A stretch of 64,000 nt of DNA from Algoriphagus yeomjeoni (GTDB lineage Bacteria > Bacteroidota > Bacteroidia > Cytophagales > Cyclobacteriaceae). How positions within the stretch are numbered: the first letter of the stretch is position 1; every line of letters starts with the position of its first letter. A model generated the notes under the pieces. The model was given only the letters and a program-made list of their open reading frames with translations. It was not told the origin of the DNA and ran no database searches. Shown in pieces: positions 33,547 through 42,614 of the stretch. The stretch is from NCBI RefSeq assembly GCF_003259505.1, contig NZ_QLLK01000007.1, positions 1-64,000 of the forward strand, read 5' to 3'. Made by a program: the position numbers and the translations under genes.

Positions 33547-35937
33547 ATGAACGAAAACAACCCTTCTACCCAAGAACTCGAAGTAACCGAAGGTGAATTG
33601 ATGGTATCTGTGCTGAAGGAATTTCAAGAATTCAATGCTGGCGTAGCTGTCCAAAACTCAGCGGACGAACTCTACTCCTATCTTCTCGCTCATTCAAGTC
33701 ATTTACTTGAAGCTTATTGCAAAGCAGGAGATATTTGCCTGGCCAAGTCTGGAAAAAATGTAGAGGTAAATGATCCTGACCATTACTTGTTCCACTTTTC
33801 CTACCCAGATCGTTTCAAGACGATTATTTTACTGGTAAGGGATATTTTTCTACAGCTCAGCATAGCTAAACTTCGCTCTCTGGAAAACCTTGCTTCCGCA
33901 GAAAAAGTAAGCAACCATTTTGAAGAGTCTAAAGCCTTACTCCATACGGAAACAGAAAAAACGCTTAACTATTTCAAGGTGGAGCGAAAAAGCCTTTTCG
34001 AAAAGCCGGAAGTTCTCAAGCGTAAAATCGAAGCAGTAAAGCATTATTCAAATCCGTGGAGGACCTATCATTCACAGTTTCAAACCATCTTAGGGCAGTT
34101 CAAAGATATTGACCTAACTCATACTAAACTGGAGCAATCCATAGCGCAATTCAAACTAATTAGCGAAATGGTACTGCAAATGAGAACTGATGTACAAAGG
34201 ACAAGTGGGCTATTTGCATCTAAGGTCGATCTTTGTCTGCAAGGATTAGAAAAAATCAGCGAAGTAGAGCAACTCAATGATACGATCAAATTATTTGATG
34301 ATTTGATAGCTTCAGGAATAAGCCAAAATATTCGGCCAGAAACCACGATCCGTGATTTGGAAGCTGCTGTTGATAAGCTTTCTTCACTTTCAGTTCCAGT
34401 TGGTACCAGCGATGGGTATTTGATTTTAAAAAAGATTGACTTCAAGAAATCAGCTGAAAAGTGGTTGGATTATGAGATCCTTCCTTATCTCTCAGATTTA
34501 TGGGATGGTCAGGAAGCCAATTTTTCACACCTTCTCAATGTTGCTTCACAAATCAAAACCAGTCTACAGGTCGCTAAAAAAACACAGCGAATTAATAGTT
34601 TTCACGGTGAGTTATCTTCTCTAAAGTCTATTAACAATGAACAAAAAAATACGATTTTACAAAGTGAAGAAGCAGTAACCTACATAGAAAAGGAACTTGC
34701 TCAAAAATTCAAAGTAACAGCTATTTACGCGGATAGTGAGTACCTCAAGGTTCCTCTGCAGACCAATTTCTCCCTACTGTCTTCCACCAAATCTGGAAAT
34801 ATCCGGCAGTTCTCGGCCAGATTAGCACAGCTTTTTAAAAATGTAGGAAAACAAGTGAAAGAGGTCAAAGAAAAAAGCCCGCATCAGAAATTAGAGATTG
34901 CCCTTGAAATCCTGGAAACTAGAACCGAGAAGGAAATACCAGACCACTACCATTCTTTGTTTTTGAATAAAAATTTTATCGGAGATCTATTTCTGGTAAA
35001 ACGAACAGTCCAAGAAGAAGCACTGGAAAAAACTATTACCTACTGGAAGAAAGGTCAAAGTCGGTCTATTGCCGTGGTGGGAGATCCGCTTAGTGGCAAA
35101 TCTACCTTGCTGGAATTTGCTACCCACCAGTTCAAGTCAAATGATGTGCATTATCTAGTTCCTGGCAATGAAATCAGCATAGAAGGCAGGAAACTTAAAA
35201 TGGGTAGAAACCTAGAGGAAGTTTTAAGTTTCATCAGGAGGTCTATAAGTAATTCAAAGCCCATCCTTGTCTTGGATGATCTGCATCTCTGGCGAGATTC
35301 CGATCGCTCGCTCCTTATGAATGTTACCTCTTTGGTGGATTTTATGAGTTTGAGTAGTTCCAAAGCATTTGTGATTGTCGCTATTACGAATTCTCTTCGA
35401 ATGCATTTGGACACTAGAATCCCATTTTCTCAGGGATTTACTAATATTTTAAACACCAATACTTCCACTTCTGACGAGATCTATCGAGCACTTATGCTAC
35501 GTCACGGCGCTTCTCACCGCACACTTTATGAAAAGGAAGGAAAAGAAATGAGTGATGAACAGGTGAGAAAAAAGATCGGATGGCTAACAAAGAAGTTTGA
35601 TTATAATATCGGCGCAGTTTTACAGGCATGGATTTTCTGTACTGACGTGCAGGAAGATAGCTCCATTCTATTTTCAGAAAAAGAAACTCATCTCAACGAT
35701 TTCCTTTCTAATACAGAGCTTTTGATTTTGAAGAACTGTCTTCTTTTTGGTTACAGCAGTGATCTTGAGATTAAAAATCTGTTTACAGATAGATATGAAT
35801 CAGAGTATAAACCAGCCATACGAAAACTATTGAATATTAGCATTTTGGATAGAGATCCAAATGGCTACCTGATTGTCAGAAATACAGTTCGACAAGATCT
35901 TTACTCCATTTTGAAATACAGAGAACTACTCGCCTAA
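33547..35937 (+). CDS. Large P-loop ATPase of unknown family
   Basis: The product is 796 residues from ATG 33547; an in-frame TTG at 33535 is unlikely. Residues 1-480 are mostly helical and charged, with long heptad-like stretches (SLENLASAEKVSNHFEESKALLHTETEKTLNYF) and no membrane segment. Then comes a P-loop NTPase domain: Walker A GDPLSGKST at 512-520, Walker B ILVLDDLHLW with Asp577-Asp578, and a sensor-like VIVAITNS near 620. The C-terminus resembles a winged-helix (SNTELLILKNCLLFG). The order suggests an AAA+/STAND type ATPase. The MscS-like gene follows after 5 nt and the antiporter overlaps that, so the three act together. I cannot name the family. Confidence 0.7.
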   Translation: MNENNPSTQELEVTEGELMVSVLKEFQEFNAGVAVQNSADELYSYLLAHSSHLLEAYCKAGDICLAKSGKNVEVNDPDHYLFHFSYPDRFKTIILLVRDIFLQLSIAKLRSLENLASAEKVSNHFEESKALLHTETEKTLNYFKVERKSLFEKPEVLKRKIEAVKHYSNPWRTYHSQFQTILGQFKDIDLTHTKLEQSIAQFKLISEMVLQMRTDVQRTSGLFASKVDLCLQGLEKISEVEQLNDTIKLFDDLIASGISQNIRPETTIRDLEAAVDKLSSLSVPVGTSDGYLILKKIDFKKSAEKWLDYEILPYLSDLWDGQEANFSHLLNVASQIKTSLQVAKKTQRINSFHGELSSLKSINNEQKNTILQSEEAVTYIEKELAQKFKVTAIYADSEYLKVPLQTNFSLLSSTKSGNIRQFSARLAQLFKNVGKQVKEVKEKSPHQKLEIALEILETRTEKEIPDHYHSLFLNKNFIGDLFLVKRTVQEEALEKTITYWKKGQSRSIAVVGDPLSGKSTLLEFATHQFKSNDVHYLVPGNEISIEGRKLKMGRNLEEVLSFIRRSISNSKPILVLDDLHLWRDSDRSLLMNVTSLVDFMSLSSSKAFVIVAITNSLRMHLDTRIPFSQGFTNILNTNTSTSDEIYRALMLRHGASHRTLYEKEGKEMSDEQVRKKIGWLTKKFDYNIGAVLQAWIFCTDVQEDSSILFSEKETHLNDFLSNTELLILKNCLLFGYSSDLEIKNLFTDRYESEYKPAIRKLLNISILDRDPNGYLIVRNTVRQDLYSILKYRELLA

Positions 35938-35942
35938 TTGAC

Positions 35943-36641
35943 ATGAATTATTGGAATGATCTTTACGTATTAATCCTAATCGTCTTTGCGATCTACTTTT
36001 TCTTATCCCTTTGTTTTTTCGGGTTTACCCGATATTTGAAAAAAAGACGTATTAGCGATCGGTACCTAGCCTTACTTAATAAGATTCGACTTTTCTACAA
36101 GCCACTTGCCTGGTTAGTTATTATTGGGGGCTTCATTGCTCTAGACCCCGTCACTCATGGCTTAATCATAGTTTTGGTTGCAGGTTTTGCATACAAGCAA
36201 TTGGGTAATTATATCAGTGGTTTGTTCATCCGTGCTAGCCCAATGGTGGTCACAGACACCCTAGTGAAAGCTGGAAAAATCCACGGCAGAATTAACAGAA
36301 TTGGAAGCTTGGGGATGGTACTTGGTACTGACCAAGGCGAGCGCTGGGTTTGGTACAACTTCTTTGACAAAACCGGATTTACGCTGATTTCCAATCAGAC
36401 GAACGTGCTTCAACGGGCTCTTTATCTTAAAACTGATCTTAGCAAGGAAGCTCTTTTGGATTTAGTTTTTAACCATCCCATTCTAGCTTTGGGCAAACCG
36501 ACTAATCTAAAAGAGCTACCCAATAAGCAAATCTTCTTGATGCATTACACCTTGGTAAAAGGTGCAAGACATGAAGACTTCATCAATTACCTGCACGACC
36601 ATAAAGTCATGACAAATTCTACTGAAAACTTTGACGCCTAA
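35943..36641 (+). CDS. Short MscS-like channel protein
   Basis: This is a 232-residue membrane protein. It has three hydrophobic helices: 6-28, 52-68 and 70-86. Beyond them lies an MscS-type beta-domain (VVTDTLVKAGKIHGRINRIGSL), which corresponds to the GDxVxVxGxxGxVxxI pattern of mechanosensitive channels, followed by an alpha/beta tail. MscS itself has 286 residues, so this version is short, and the canonical pore-helix Gly/Ala pattern is only partly visible (LIIVLVAGFAYKQLGNYISG). It starts 5 nt after the ATPase stop and overlaps the antiporter start (TAATG). A role in ion or osmolyte release gated or assisted by the ATPase is inference. Confidence 0.7.
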   Translation: MNYWNDLYVLILIVFAIYFFLSLCFFGFTRYLKKRRISDRYLALLNKIRLFYKPLAWLVIIGGFIALDPVTHGLIIVLVAGFAYKQLGNYISGLFIRASPMVVTDTLVKAGKIHGRINRIGSLGMVLGTDQGERWVWYNFFDKTGFTLISNQTNVLQRALYLKTDLSKEALLDLVFNHPILALGKPTNLKELPNKQIFLMHYTLVKGARHEDFINYLHDHKVMTNSTENFDA

Positions 36642-37912
36642 TGGAATTAATCTCTTCATATAATCTGATCATTGAGTTTTCAGTGATTATTATACTTTCC
36701 TTTCTCTTTAATGGCTTATCGAGGAAAACGAATATCCCTGCAGTATTGATGCTGATAGCCTTAGGGGTCATTTTACAGTATATTTTGCAATACTTCACCT
36801 CTGAAACAATTGACTTTTTCCCAATATTAGAGGTTCTAGGAATAGTGGGACTAATCATGATCGTGCTGGAGGCGGCACTTGAGTTAGAACTCAAGCGCGA
36901 GAAATTGATTCCAATTCTCAAATCACTGGCCATTGCTCTTATTGGGCTTGGCCTCTCCACTTGGGCAGCTGCGAGCATCCTTTATTACTACATTTCGGAT
37001 ATGAGCATGCAGTCAGCTTGGCTGTATGCTACTCCTTTGTCGATTTTATCCAGTGCCATTATCATTCCTAGCGTGGCTGGATTACGAGCTAAAAAGCGTG
37101 AGTTTCATATATACGAAAGCACTTTCTCTGATATATTAGGCATCATGCTTTTTTACTTCCTTACCGGTAAATTAAATCCTGCTGAAGATTCAGGATTGGT
37201 AGGATTTGGAGGAAATTTCCTACTAACTATTACCATCTCGTTGATAGCGAGCTACGCTATTATTTTGATTTTTCAGAAGATCAAAAGCAATGTAAAGCTC
37301 TTTTTGATGATCGCTGTTTTGCTCTTGCTTTATGCTTTAGGTAAAAAAATGCACCTATCATCACTAATCATAATTTTGATTTTTGGTTTGGTCATCGCCA
37401 ATATGAAGTTGTTTTTCAAAGGACGACTTTCCAAATGGTTGGACTATGACAAAGCACACCAGATATACCATGAACTGCACACCATTACGGGAGAGACCGC
37501 ATTTGTGGTTAGGACGCTTTTCTTTGTGATTTTTGGACTTACTATTACCATCACCTCTCTTTTCAACCTGCAGGTGGCTTTGATCAGTAGTATGCTGATT
37601 CTATCTATTTATGGTATTCGTATAATCCTACTATGGATTTTTGAAGGAAAAGACGTTATCCCTCAGGCATTTATAGCACCAAGGGGTTTAATCACTGTTT
37701 TGCTCTATTATGCTATTCCTGAGGAAGCTATAGTACCAGGATTTGAGCCTGGGATATTGCTTTTTGTAATTATTGGAACCAGTCTAATAATGACTGTGGC
37801 CATGATCTATGAAAAAAGACGATCTGCCAAAGCAGTAGATTTGGCAAATGGAAGAGCTGTAGGGTCGGTAAAATGGAAGGTACCAAGCGTGTTAGAAAAT
37901 GAGGATAAGTAA
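36641..37912 (+). CDS. Cation/proton antiporter (CPA family)
   Basis: The 423-residue protein has about 11-12 transmembrane helices of the Na+/H+ exchanger fold. Diagnostic pieces are LSSAIIIPSV (helix 4 region), ESTFSDILGIM (equivalent to the ESxxND ion-binding helix of CPA1, here with Ser-Asp) and IAPRGLITVLLYYA. It lacks the C-terminal TrkA/RCK domain of KefB-type proteins. Its start codon overlaps the MscS-like stop by one base. The triad with the ATPase and channel suggests ion or volume homeostasis; the transported ion (Na+, K+ or Li+ for H+) is unknown. A loop (37943-37969) follows the stop but has no T-tract. Confidence 0.82.
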   Translation: MELISSYNLIIEFSVIIILSFLFNGLSRKTNIPAVLMLIALGVILQYILQYFTSETIDFFPILEVLGIVGLIMIVLEAALELELKREKLIPILKSLAIALIGLGLSTWAAASILYYYISDMSMQSAWLYATPLSILSSAIIIPSVAGLRAKKREFHIYESTFSDILGIMLFYFLTGKLNPAEDSGLVGFGGNFLLTITISLIASYAIILIFQKIKSNVKLFLMIAVLLLLYALGKKMHLSSLIIILIFGLVIANMKLFFKGRLSKWLDYDKAHQIYHELHTITGETAFVVRTLFFVIFGLTITITSLFNLQVALISSMLILSIYGIRIILLWIFEGKDVIPQAFIAPRGLITVLLYYAIPEEAIVPGFEPGILLFVIIGTSLIMTVAMIYEKRRSAKAVDLANGRAVGSVKWKVPSVLENEDK

Positions 37913-38075
37913 AATTTAAACCCTATTCCATTATCTCAAGAAGCTTTTATTGCACAATGGCAATAAAGCAGCTACTTCAATACCACTGTTTTTACTGCGC
38001 TATCTGAATTTTAGAACATTTATGGTTGGGGACTTCAAAGATTTATTGTAATCTTATTTTTTGACCCAAAATACC

Positions 38076-40412
38076 ATGCTAAAGTTCTTCGCGAGTGCCC
38101 TCATCTCTCTGTCCCTAGTTAATCTAGCGTATTCCCAATCCACTTCCATCCTTTGGTATAATCAAGCTGCAGAAGAATGGGAAGAGGGGTTGCCTGTGGG
38201 AAATGGCCGTCTGGGAGCGATGGTAATGGGCATACCGGGTCAGGAACATTTGCAACTTAATGAGGATTCACTTTGGCCTGGAGGCTATGAAGATTGGGGG
38301 TTGGCAGAAGGAAAAAGAGCTGATCTAGATCAAATCAGAGCCTATTTGCTAGCTGGTGACAATAAAAAAGCAGATTCGTTACTAGTCTTGAAATTCTCCA
38401 GAAAAGGTGTCACACGATCTCATCAGACCATGGGTGACCTGTGGTTTAACTTTGACTGGATAGAATCCCAGAATTACAGGAGGAGTTTAAATCTTGAGAC
38501 AGCAACGGTCCTCACTCAGTTTATTTCCGAAGGGTTTGAAGTCAGCCAAGAAGTAATTGCTTCTGCGCCTGACAATGCATTGATCATCCGATTCAAAACC
38601 AATCACCCAAAAGGATTCAATGGAGAAATATCCATGAATAGGCCTGAAGACAATGGTTTTGCTACCGCAAAAACTACTGCCCTCAATGACAGACAACTTG
38701 AGATGTCAGGAATGATCACACAGCGCAAAGGGCAACTAGACAGTAAGCCTGTTGAGATTTTGAATGGAGTCAAATTCCGAACCTTACTTTTTGCTCAAAA
38801 CCAATCTGGTGAGATAAGCACAACTGATTCCACACTAGTGATATCCGGCGCCAAGGAATTCATGCTGAAATTAGTCTCAGCTACTTCTTTTTATCATGAA
38901 AACTTTGAGGCTGAGGCGGAGCGTCAATTAGAAAAAATCCAGCTGAAGAGCTGGGGTGAGCTACTACGCACCCACGAAACTGAGTATGCTTCCTGGTTCG
39001 AGCGAATGGACCTTCAGTTAAGTCCTAATGAACCTGACAATATCACAACCGACGCCCGAATTGAGCGCGTCAAAAACGGAGAAGTTGACCTGCACTTGGA
39101 AAAGCTTTTATTCGACTATGGAAGATACCTTTTGATTTCGTCAAGTCGGCCAGGTACAAATCCAGCAAACTTACAGGGATTATGGAATAGACATATTGCA
39201 GCTCCTTGGAATGCAGATTACCATGTAAATATAAATTTGCAGATGAATTATTGGCCAGCCGACGTCACCAATTTGAGTCAGCTAAATGAACCACTATTTG
39301 ATTTTATTGATGGGCTAATAGAAAATGGTAAAAATGCCGCCCGAGAGAATTTCGATATGGCTGGCTCCATGGTCCCACATACCACAGATCTTTGGCAAGT
39401 AGCCTTTTTACGAGCAGCTACAGCTTATTGGGGAGGTTGGATTGGAGCTGGAGGCTGGATAGGCAGACATTATTGGGATCATTATTTATTTACTCAGGAT
39501 AGGAAATTTCTTGAAGAGCGAGCCTTTCCTGCTCTTGAGGCTATTTCAGCATTTTATTCTGATTGGTTAGTAGAATACCCAGCCGACGGGACACTTGTTT
39601 CCTCCCCTTCCACTTCACCAGAAAACCAGTTTGTCAACAGTAAAGGAGAAGTAGTAGCCACCACGATGGGAGCGGCAATGGATCAACAAATCATTGCAGA
39701 TGTTTTTAATAATTTCTTGAAAGCATCTGAGCTTCTTGGAAAAGAAACGCCACTTCGTGAAAAAGTAAAAACTCAACTCCCTAACCTTCGACCTGGAGTT
39801 CAAATAGCTGAGGATGGCAGAATATTGGAATGGGATCAGCCCTATGAGGAAAATGAAAAAGGACACCGACACATGTCTCATTTGTATGCTTTTCACCCTG
39901 GAGATGCCATCACAAAAAGTGAAACTCCAGAGGCATTTGCTGCGGTAAGGAAAACCCTTGAATTTAGATTGGCAAATGGCGGAGCTGGCACTGGTTGGTC
40001 CCGAGCTTGGTTGATTAATTTCTCTGCTAGACTTCTAGATGGAGAGATGGCACACGAGCACATCCAAAGGCTACTCGCTCAATCTTTATATCCGAACTTA
40101 TTTGACGGACATCCTCCATTTCAAATAGATGGAAATTTCGGTTACACCGCCGGAGTTGCAGAAATGCTGATTCAATCTCATGAAACCGGACTTATTCGAC
40201 TGCTTCCAGCTCTTCCTAAAGCTTGGGCAAGTGGCAGTGTTTCCGGCTTGAAAGCCAGAGGAGACTATACCATAGACATGACTTGGCAAGATGGTGAACT
40301 ACAGACTTGTAGAATTCAGGCTGGAAAAACTGGAAAAATCTTGGTTTTATATGATGGATCTGAAATGGACATTGACCTTGAGCGAGGCCAAAGCTTTGAA
40401 ATAGAATTTTAA
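38076..40412 (+). CDS. GH95 alpha-L-fucosidase-type glycoside hydrolase
   Basis: From ATG 38076 (an in-frame TTG lies at 38061) the product is 778 residues with signal peptide ending LAYSQS. Family GH95 marks are strong: LPVGNGRLGAMV and LNEDSLWPGG in the N-terminal super-sandwich, and TNPANLQGLWN in the (alpha/alpha)6 barrel. Residues equivalent to the Bifidobacterium AfcA catalytic set are Asn385 and Asn387 (HVNINLQMNYWP), Glu516 (SPSTSPEN) and Asp685 (FQIDGNFG). GH95 enzymes act on alpha-1,2-L-fucose or alpha-L-galactose ends of glycans or plant xyloglucan. The export signal places it in the periplasm or on the surface. No SusCD pair is next to it. Confidence 0.93.
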   Translation: MLKFFASALISLSLVNLAYSQSTSILWYNQAAEEWEEGLPVGNGRLGAMVMGIPGQEHLQLNEDSLWPGGYEDWGLAEGKRADLDQIRAYLLAGDNKKADSLLVLKFSRKGVTRSHQTMGDLWFNFDWIESQNYRRSLNLETATVLTQFISEGFEVSQEVIASAPDNALIIRFKTNHPKGFNGEISMNRPEDNGFATAKTTALNDRQLEMSGMITQRKGQLDSKPVEILNGVKFRTLLFAQNQSGEISTTDSTLVISGAKEFMLKLVSATSFYHENFEAEAERQLEKIQLKSWGELLRTHETEYASWFERMDLQLSPNEPDNITTDARIERVKNGEVDLHLEKLLFDYGRYLLISSSRPGTNPANLQGLWNRHIAAPWNADYHVNINLQMNYWPADVTNLSQLNEPLFDFIDGLIENGKNAARENFDMAGSMVPHTTDLWQVAFLRAATAYWGGWIGAGGWIGRHYWDHYLFTQDRKFLEERAFPALEAISAFYSDWLVEYPADGTLVSSPSTSPENQFVNSKGEVVATTMGAAMDQQIIADVFNNFLKASELLGKETPLREKVKTQLPNLRPGVQIAEDGRILEWDQPYEENEKGHRHMSHLYAFHPGDAITKSETPEAFAAVRKTLEFRLANGGAGTGWSRAWLINFSARLLDGEMAHEHIQRLLAQSLYPNLFDGHPPFQIDGNFGYTAGVAEMLIQSHETGLIRLLPALPKAWASGSVSGLKARGDYTIDMTWQDGELQTCRIQAGKTGKILVLYDGSEMDIDLERGQSFEIEF

Positions 40413-40509
40413 ATATTGATAGTCACCACTCCAACAAGTCAAATAATAAAATACAAACCACCTGTATTATTAGAAGTCGTTTTCATCTAGCATTCGCTAA
40501 ATTCAGTCA

Positions 40510-41643
40510 ATGATCAGAAGATTCATCACCTTAATCATATTAATAGTTTTCATCTGGCTTATTTGGTCGTTTTACGGGAGAAACACTCCTTTGGAGAAAA
40601 CTAACAGCCTACTATCGATTGTTCAGGAAATCAATCCTTCGGACTCTCTAACAAGGAATATTGTGGGCATACAGCCCTTCATGGAGGTGTCAGACTATTT
40701 TAACCAAATTAATTTCAAAGAGAAAATTCAAGCCTATTTAGTTGCTGCTAATAGAAAGGGCTTCATTCAAAAAAATACAATAGTTATATATCCAGAGAAT
40801 ATTGGCACTTGGTTGTTTTTGGTTGATGAAAAACGTAACCTAAATAAGAAGAAAACACTAAACGAAGCACTGAGAACTTTAGCAATTAGCAATGCTTTTG
40901 ATTTTTTATTGGGATACATCAAAACTGGAGATGAGCCAAATAAAGAGTTTTCGTCTATAATCAGAATGAAAGCCAAATCAATGCTAAAGGTATACAATGA
41001 GACCTTCGGAGGGCTAGCTATGGAGACTGATACCTATATAGTCGGAGGCTCTATCCTTTTACCTGATCCAAGTGTAGTCGATGGTCAGATTTATTTAAAC
41101 CTTCTAGGCCCACTTTATAATGCTTCATTTTTGTATGGACCAGATGGAAAAATAATTGGTGATCCAATCCTGAAGTCCTACCTCAATACTTCAGAAGACA
41201 GCTACACAACTCCCGGAGATCCACAAAACCTACAAGTCTTTGATTTACCCTTCGGGAAAACATGCATAATACCATTTAATGACAGCTGGTATGCTCAGTC
41301 TTATGAAAATGCGATAATCGAATCTGCCGAAATTATTTTAAGTCCTTCATTTTTAGGAGACAATCAAACAGAATACTCAACTTGGATTGGATATGATGGA
41401 AAAATGGCTCCAGAAAATCTTGATTCTAATGATATAGGCAAACTTTCAAATTTGGAGGCTTGGCGAAAATATAGCTTGCCAAAACGCATAGGAGTTACCC
41501 AAGCTAAGGTTGGATTTAATGTGTTTTTCAGAGGGAATATGTGGAATATGGATCCCTCAGGCAACCCAATTGCTGTAATTAATAATACTGTTTTACCCGT
41601 CGTTCCTGCCGGAAAAGGTGGGATTTGGTCGCTGAATTTTTAG
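40510..41643 (+). CDS. Membrane-anchored nitrilase-like protein lacking catalytic Cys
   Basis: The 377-residue protein starts with one transmembrane helix (about 5-22), so its body is extracytoplasmic. The rest follows the carbon-nitrogen hydrolase fold: Glu96 in IVIYPENIGTW (catalytic Glu position), YIVGGSILLPDP, and Lys222 in GDPILKSYL (catalytic Lys position). FGKTCIIPFNDSW follows, where family members have Gx4ICxD. Aligned by Asp258, the Cys position holds Phe256; the only nearby Cys, Cys252, is four residues too early. It is therefore probably not an amidase. The fold resembles the apolipoprotein N-acyltransferase catalytic domain, but that too needs Cys. The gene stands alone after GH95. 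Confidence 0.65.
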   Translation: MIRRFITLIILIVFIWLIWSFYGRNTPLEKTNSLLSIVQEINPSDSLTRNIVGIQPFMEVSDYFNQINFKEKIQAYLVAANRKGFIQKNTIVIYPENIGTWLFLVDEKRNLNKKKTLNEALRTLAISNAFDFLLGYIKTGDEPNKEFSSIIRMKAKSMLKVYNETFGGLAMETDTYIVGGSILLPDPSVVDGQIYLNLLGPLYNASFLYGPDGKIIGDPILKSYLNTSEDSYTTPGDPQNLQVFDLPFGKTCIIPFNDSWYAQSYENAIIESAEIILSPSFLGDNQTEYSTWIGYDGKMAPENLDSNDIGKLSNLEAWRKYSLPKRIGVTQAKVGFNVFFRGNMWNMDPSGNPIAVINNTVLPVVPAGKGGIWSLNF

Positions 41644-41851
41644 GATAATTCAATGTGAGGTAAAGCATAGGTGATTTTTTTTTGCATGAAAAGCTATAAG
41701 TCACCTGCTATACTAAGCGAGCCATAGTCAGTGATGAAAACTATCGCTCTTGAAATGGGAGCTTGCACTTATCCTAAAGATTCCGATTCGAGAAAGCGAA
41801 AGTACTCAAGGCGAGCCCATTGTTTTGATGAGTAAGTATGGCTCTAAAAGT

Positions 41852-41870
41852 TTGACAATCAAGTTGTCAA
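41852..41870. promoter_or_regulatory. Palindrome TTGACAA-N5-TTGTCAA
   Basis: A perfect 7-bp inverted repeat lies 47 nt before the ATG of the exported protein at 41917. The position suits an operator or a regulator-binding site. No T-tract follows. Confidence 0.35.
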
Positions 41871-41916
41871 CCTTCCTAATAAAGCTTAAATTACCTTATC
41901 ACTAAACCCTGATATC

Positions 41917-42510
41917 ATGAAAACATTTTTAAGTGCAACGGCAGTCTGCTTGGCGATTTCACCAGCTTTCTCACAAGAAGTGATAATTCCATCCCCCGCA
42001 ATTCAAATCAAAACAGCAGTGATGGCTGCCCCAGAAGAAAAACAATCGGATGCTACAGTTTTAGGATACAATGAAAACGGAGAACTCGTAGAGTTGAAAA
42101 AAGGTAAAAATGAGATGATTTGTATCTCAGATGATCCTAATGGTAAGGGATTTAGCGTTTCCTGCTATGCTTCAGATTTGGAACCATTCATGATCAGAGG
42201 GCGAGAATTGAAAAAAGAAGGAAAGTCATTTCAAGAAATCTTTGACACTAGAGAGGCTGAAGCCAAAAGTGGCAAGCTCAAAATGCCCAAGGAGGGGGCG
42301 ACTCTTTTTGTCCTAAGCGCCGATGCAGAAAATTATAACACGACCACCGGAGATGTCTCGGATACCTATTTGAGGTATGTGGTTTATTTACCTTGGGCTA
42401 CTCCAGAGACTACTGGTCTTCCACTGAAACCTAGTGCGCCAGGTATGCCTTGGATTATGGATCCGGGTACGCATAGAGCACACATTATGATTACTCCTCC
42501 GCGGGATTAA
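41917..42510 (+). CDS. Exported protein of unknown function
   Basis: The 197-residue product has a Sec signal peptide (first 20 residues, ending AFSQ). Noted segments: LGYNENGELVELKKGKNEMICISDDPNGKGFSVSCY, an amphipathic helix RGRELKKEGKSFQEIFDTREAEAKSG, LYVVYLPWATPE-like aromatic stretch, and a conserved-looking end PGMPWIMDPGTHRAHIMI. Two cysteines (ICISD, VSCYA) may form one disulfide. Similar conserved hypothetical proteins occur in Bacteroidota, but I know no function. A strong terminator follows. Confidence 0.55.
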   Translation: MKTFLSATAVCLAISPAFSQEVIIPSPAIQIKTAVMAAPEEKQSDATVLGYNENGELVELKKGKNEMICISDDPNGKGFSVSCYASDLEPFMIRGRELKKEGKSFQEIFDTREAEAKSGKLKMPKEGATLFVLSADAENYNTTTGDVSDTYLRYVVYLPWATPETTGLPLKPSAPGMPWIMDPGTHRAHIMITPPRD

Positions 42511-42551
42511 ATACTCTAAGGTTAAGAATTTATCATATTTGTTCTAAAATG

Positions 42552-42586
42552 AAAATCCCTGTTGCATGCCTGAAACAGGGATTTTT
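42552..42586. terminator. Intrinsic terminator between convergent genes
   Basis: AAATCCCTGTT (42553-42563) pairs exactly with AACAGGGATTT (42574-42584), followed by a T-rich tract to 42586. On the minus strand the A/T arrangement is similar (TTTT after the stem), so it can serve both the exported protein gene and the convergent porP-like gene. Confidence 0.85.
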
Positions 42587-42614
42587 CTTGTATTTAGATT
42601 GATGGCTTGATACT

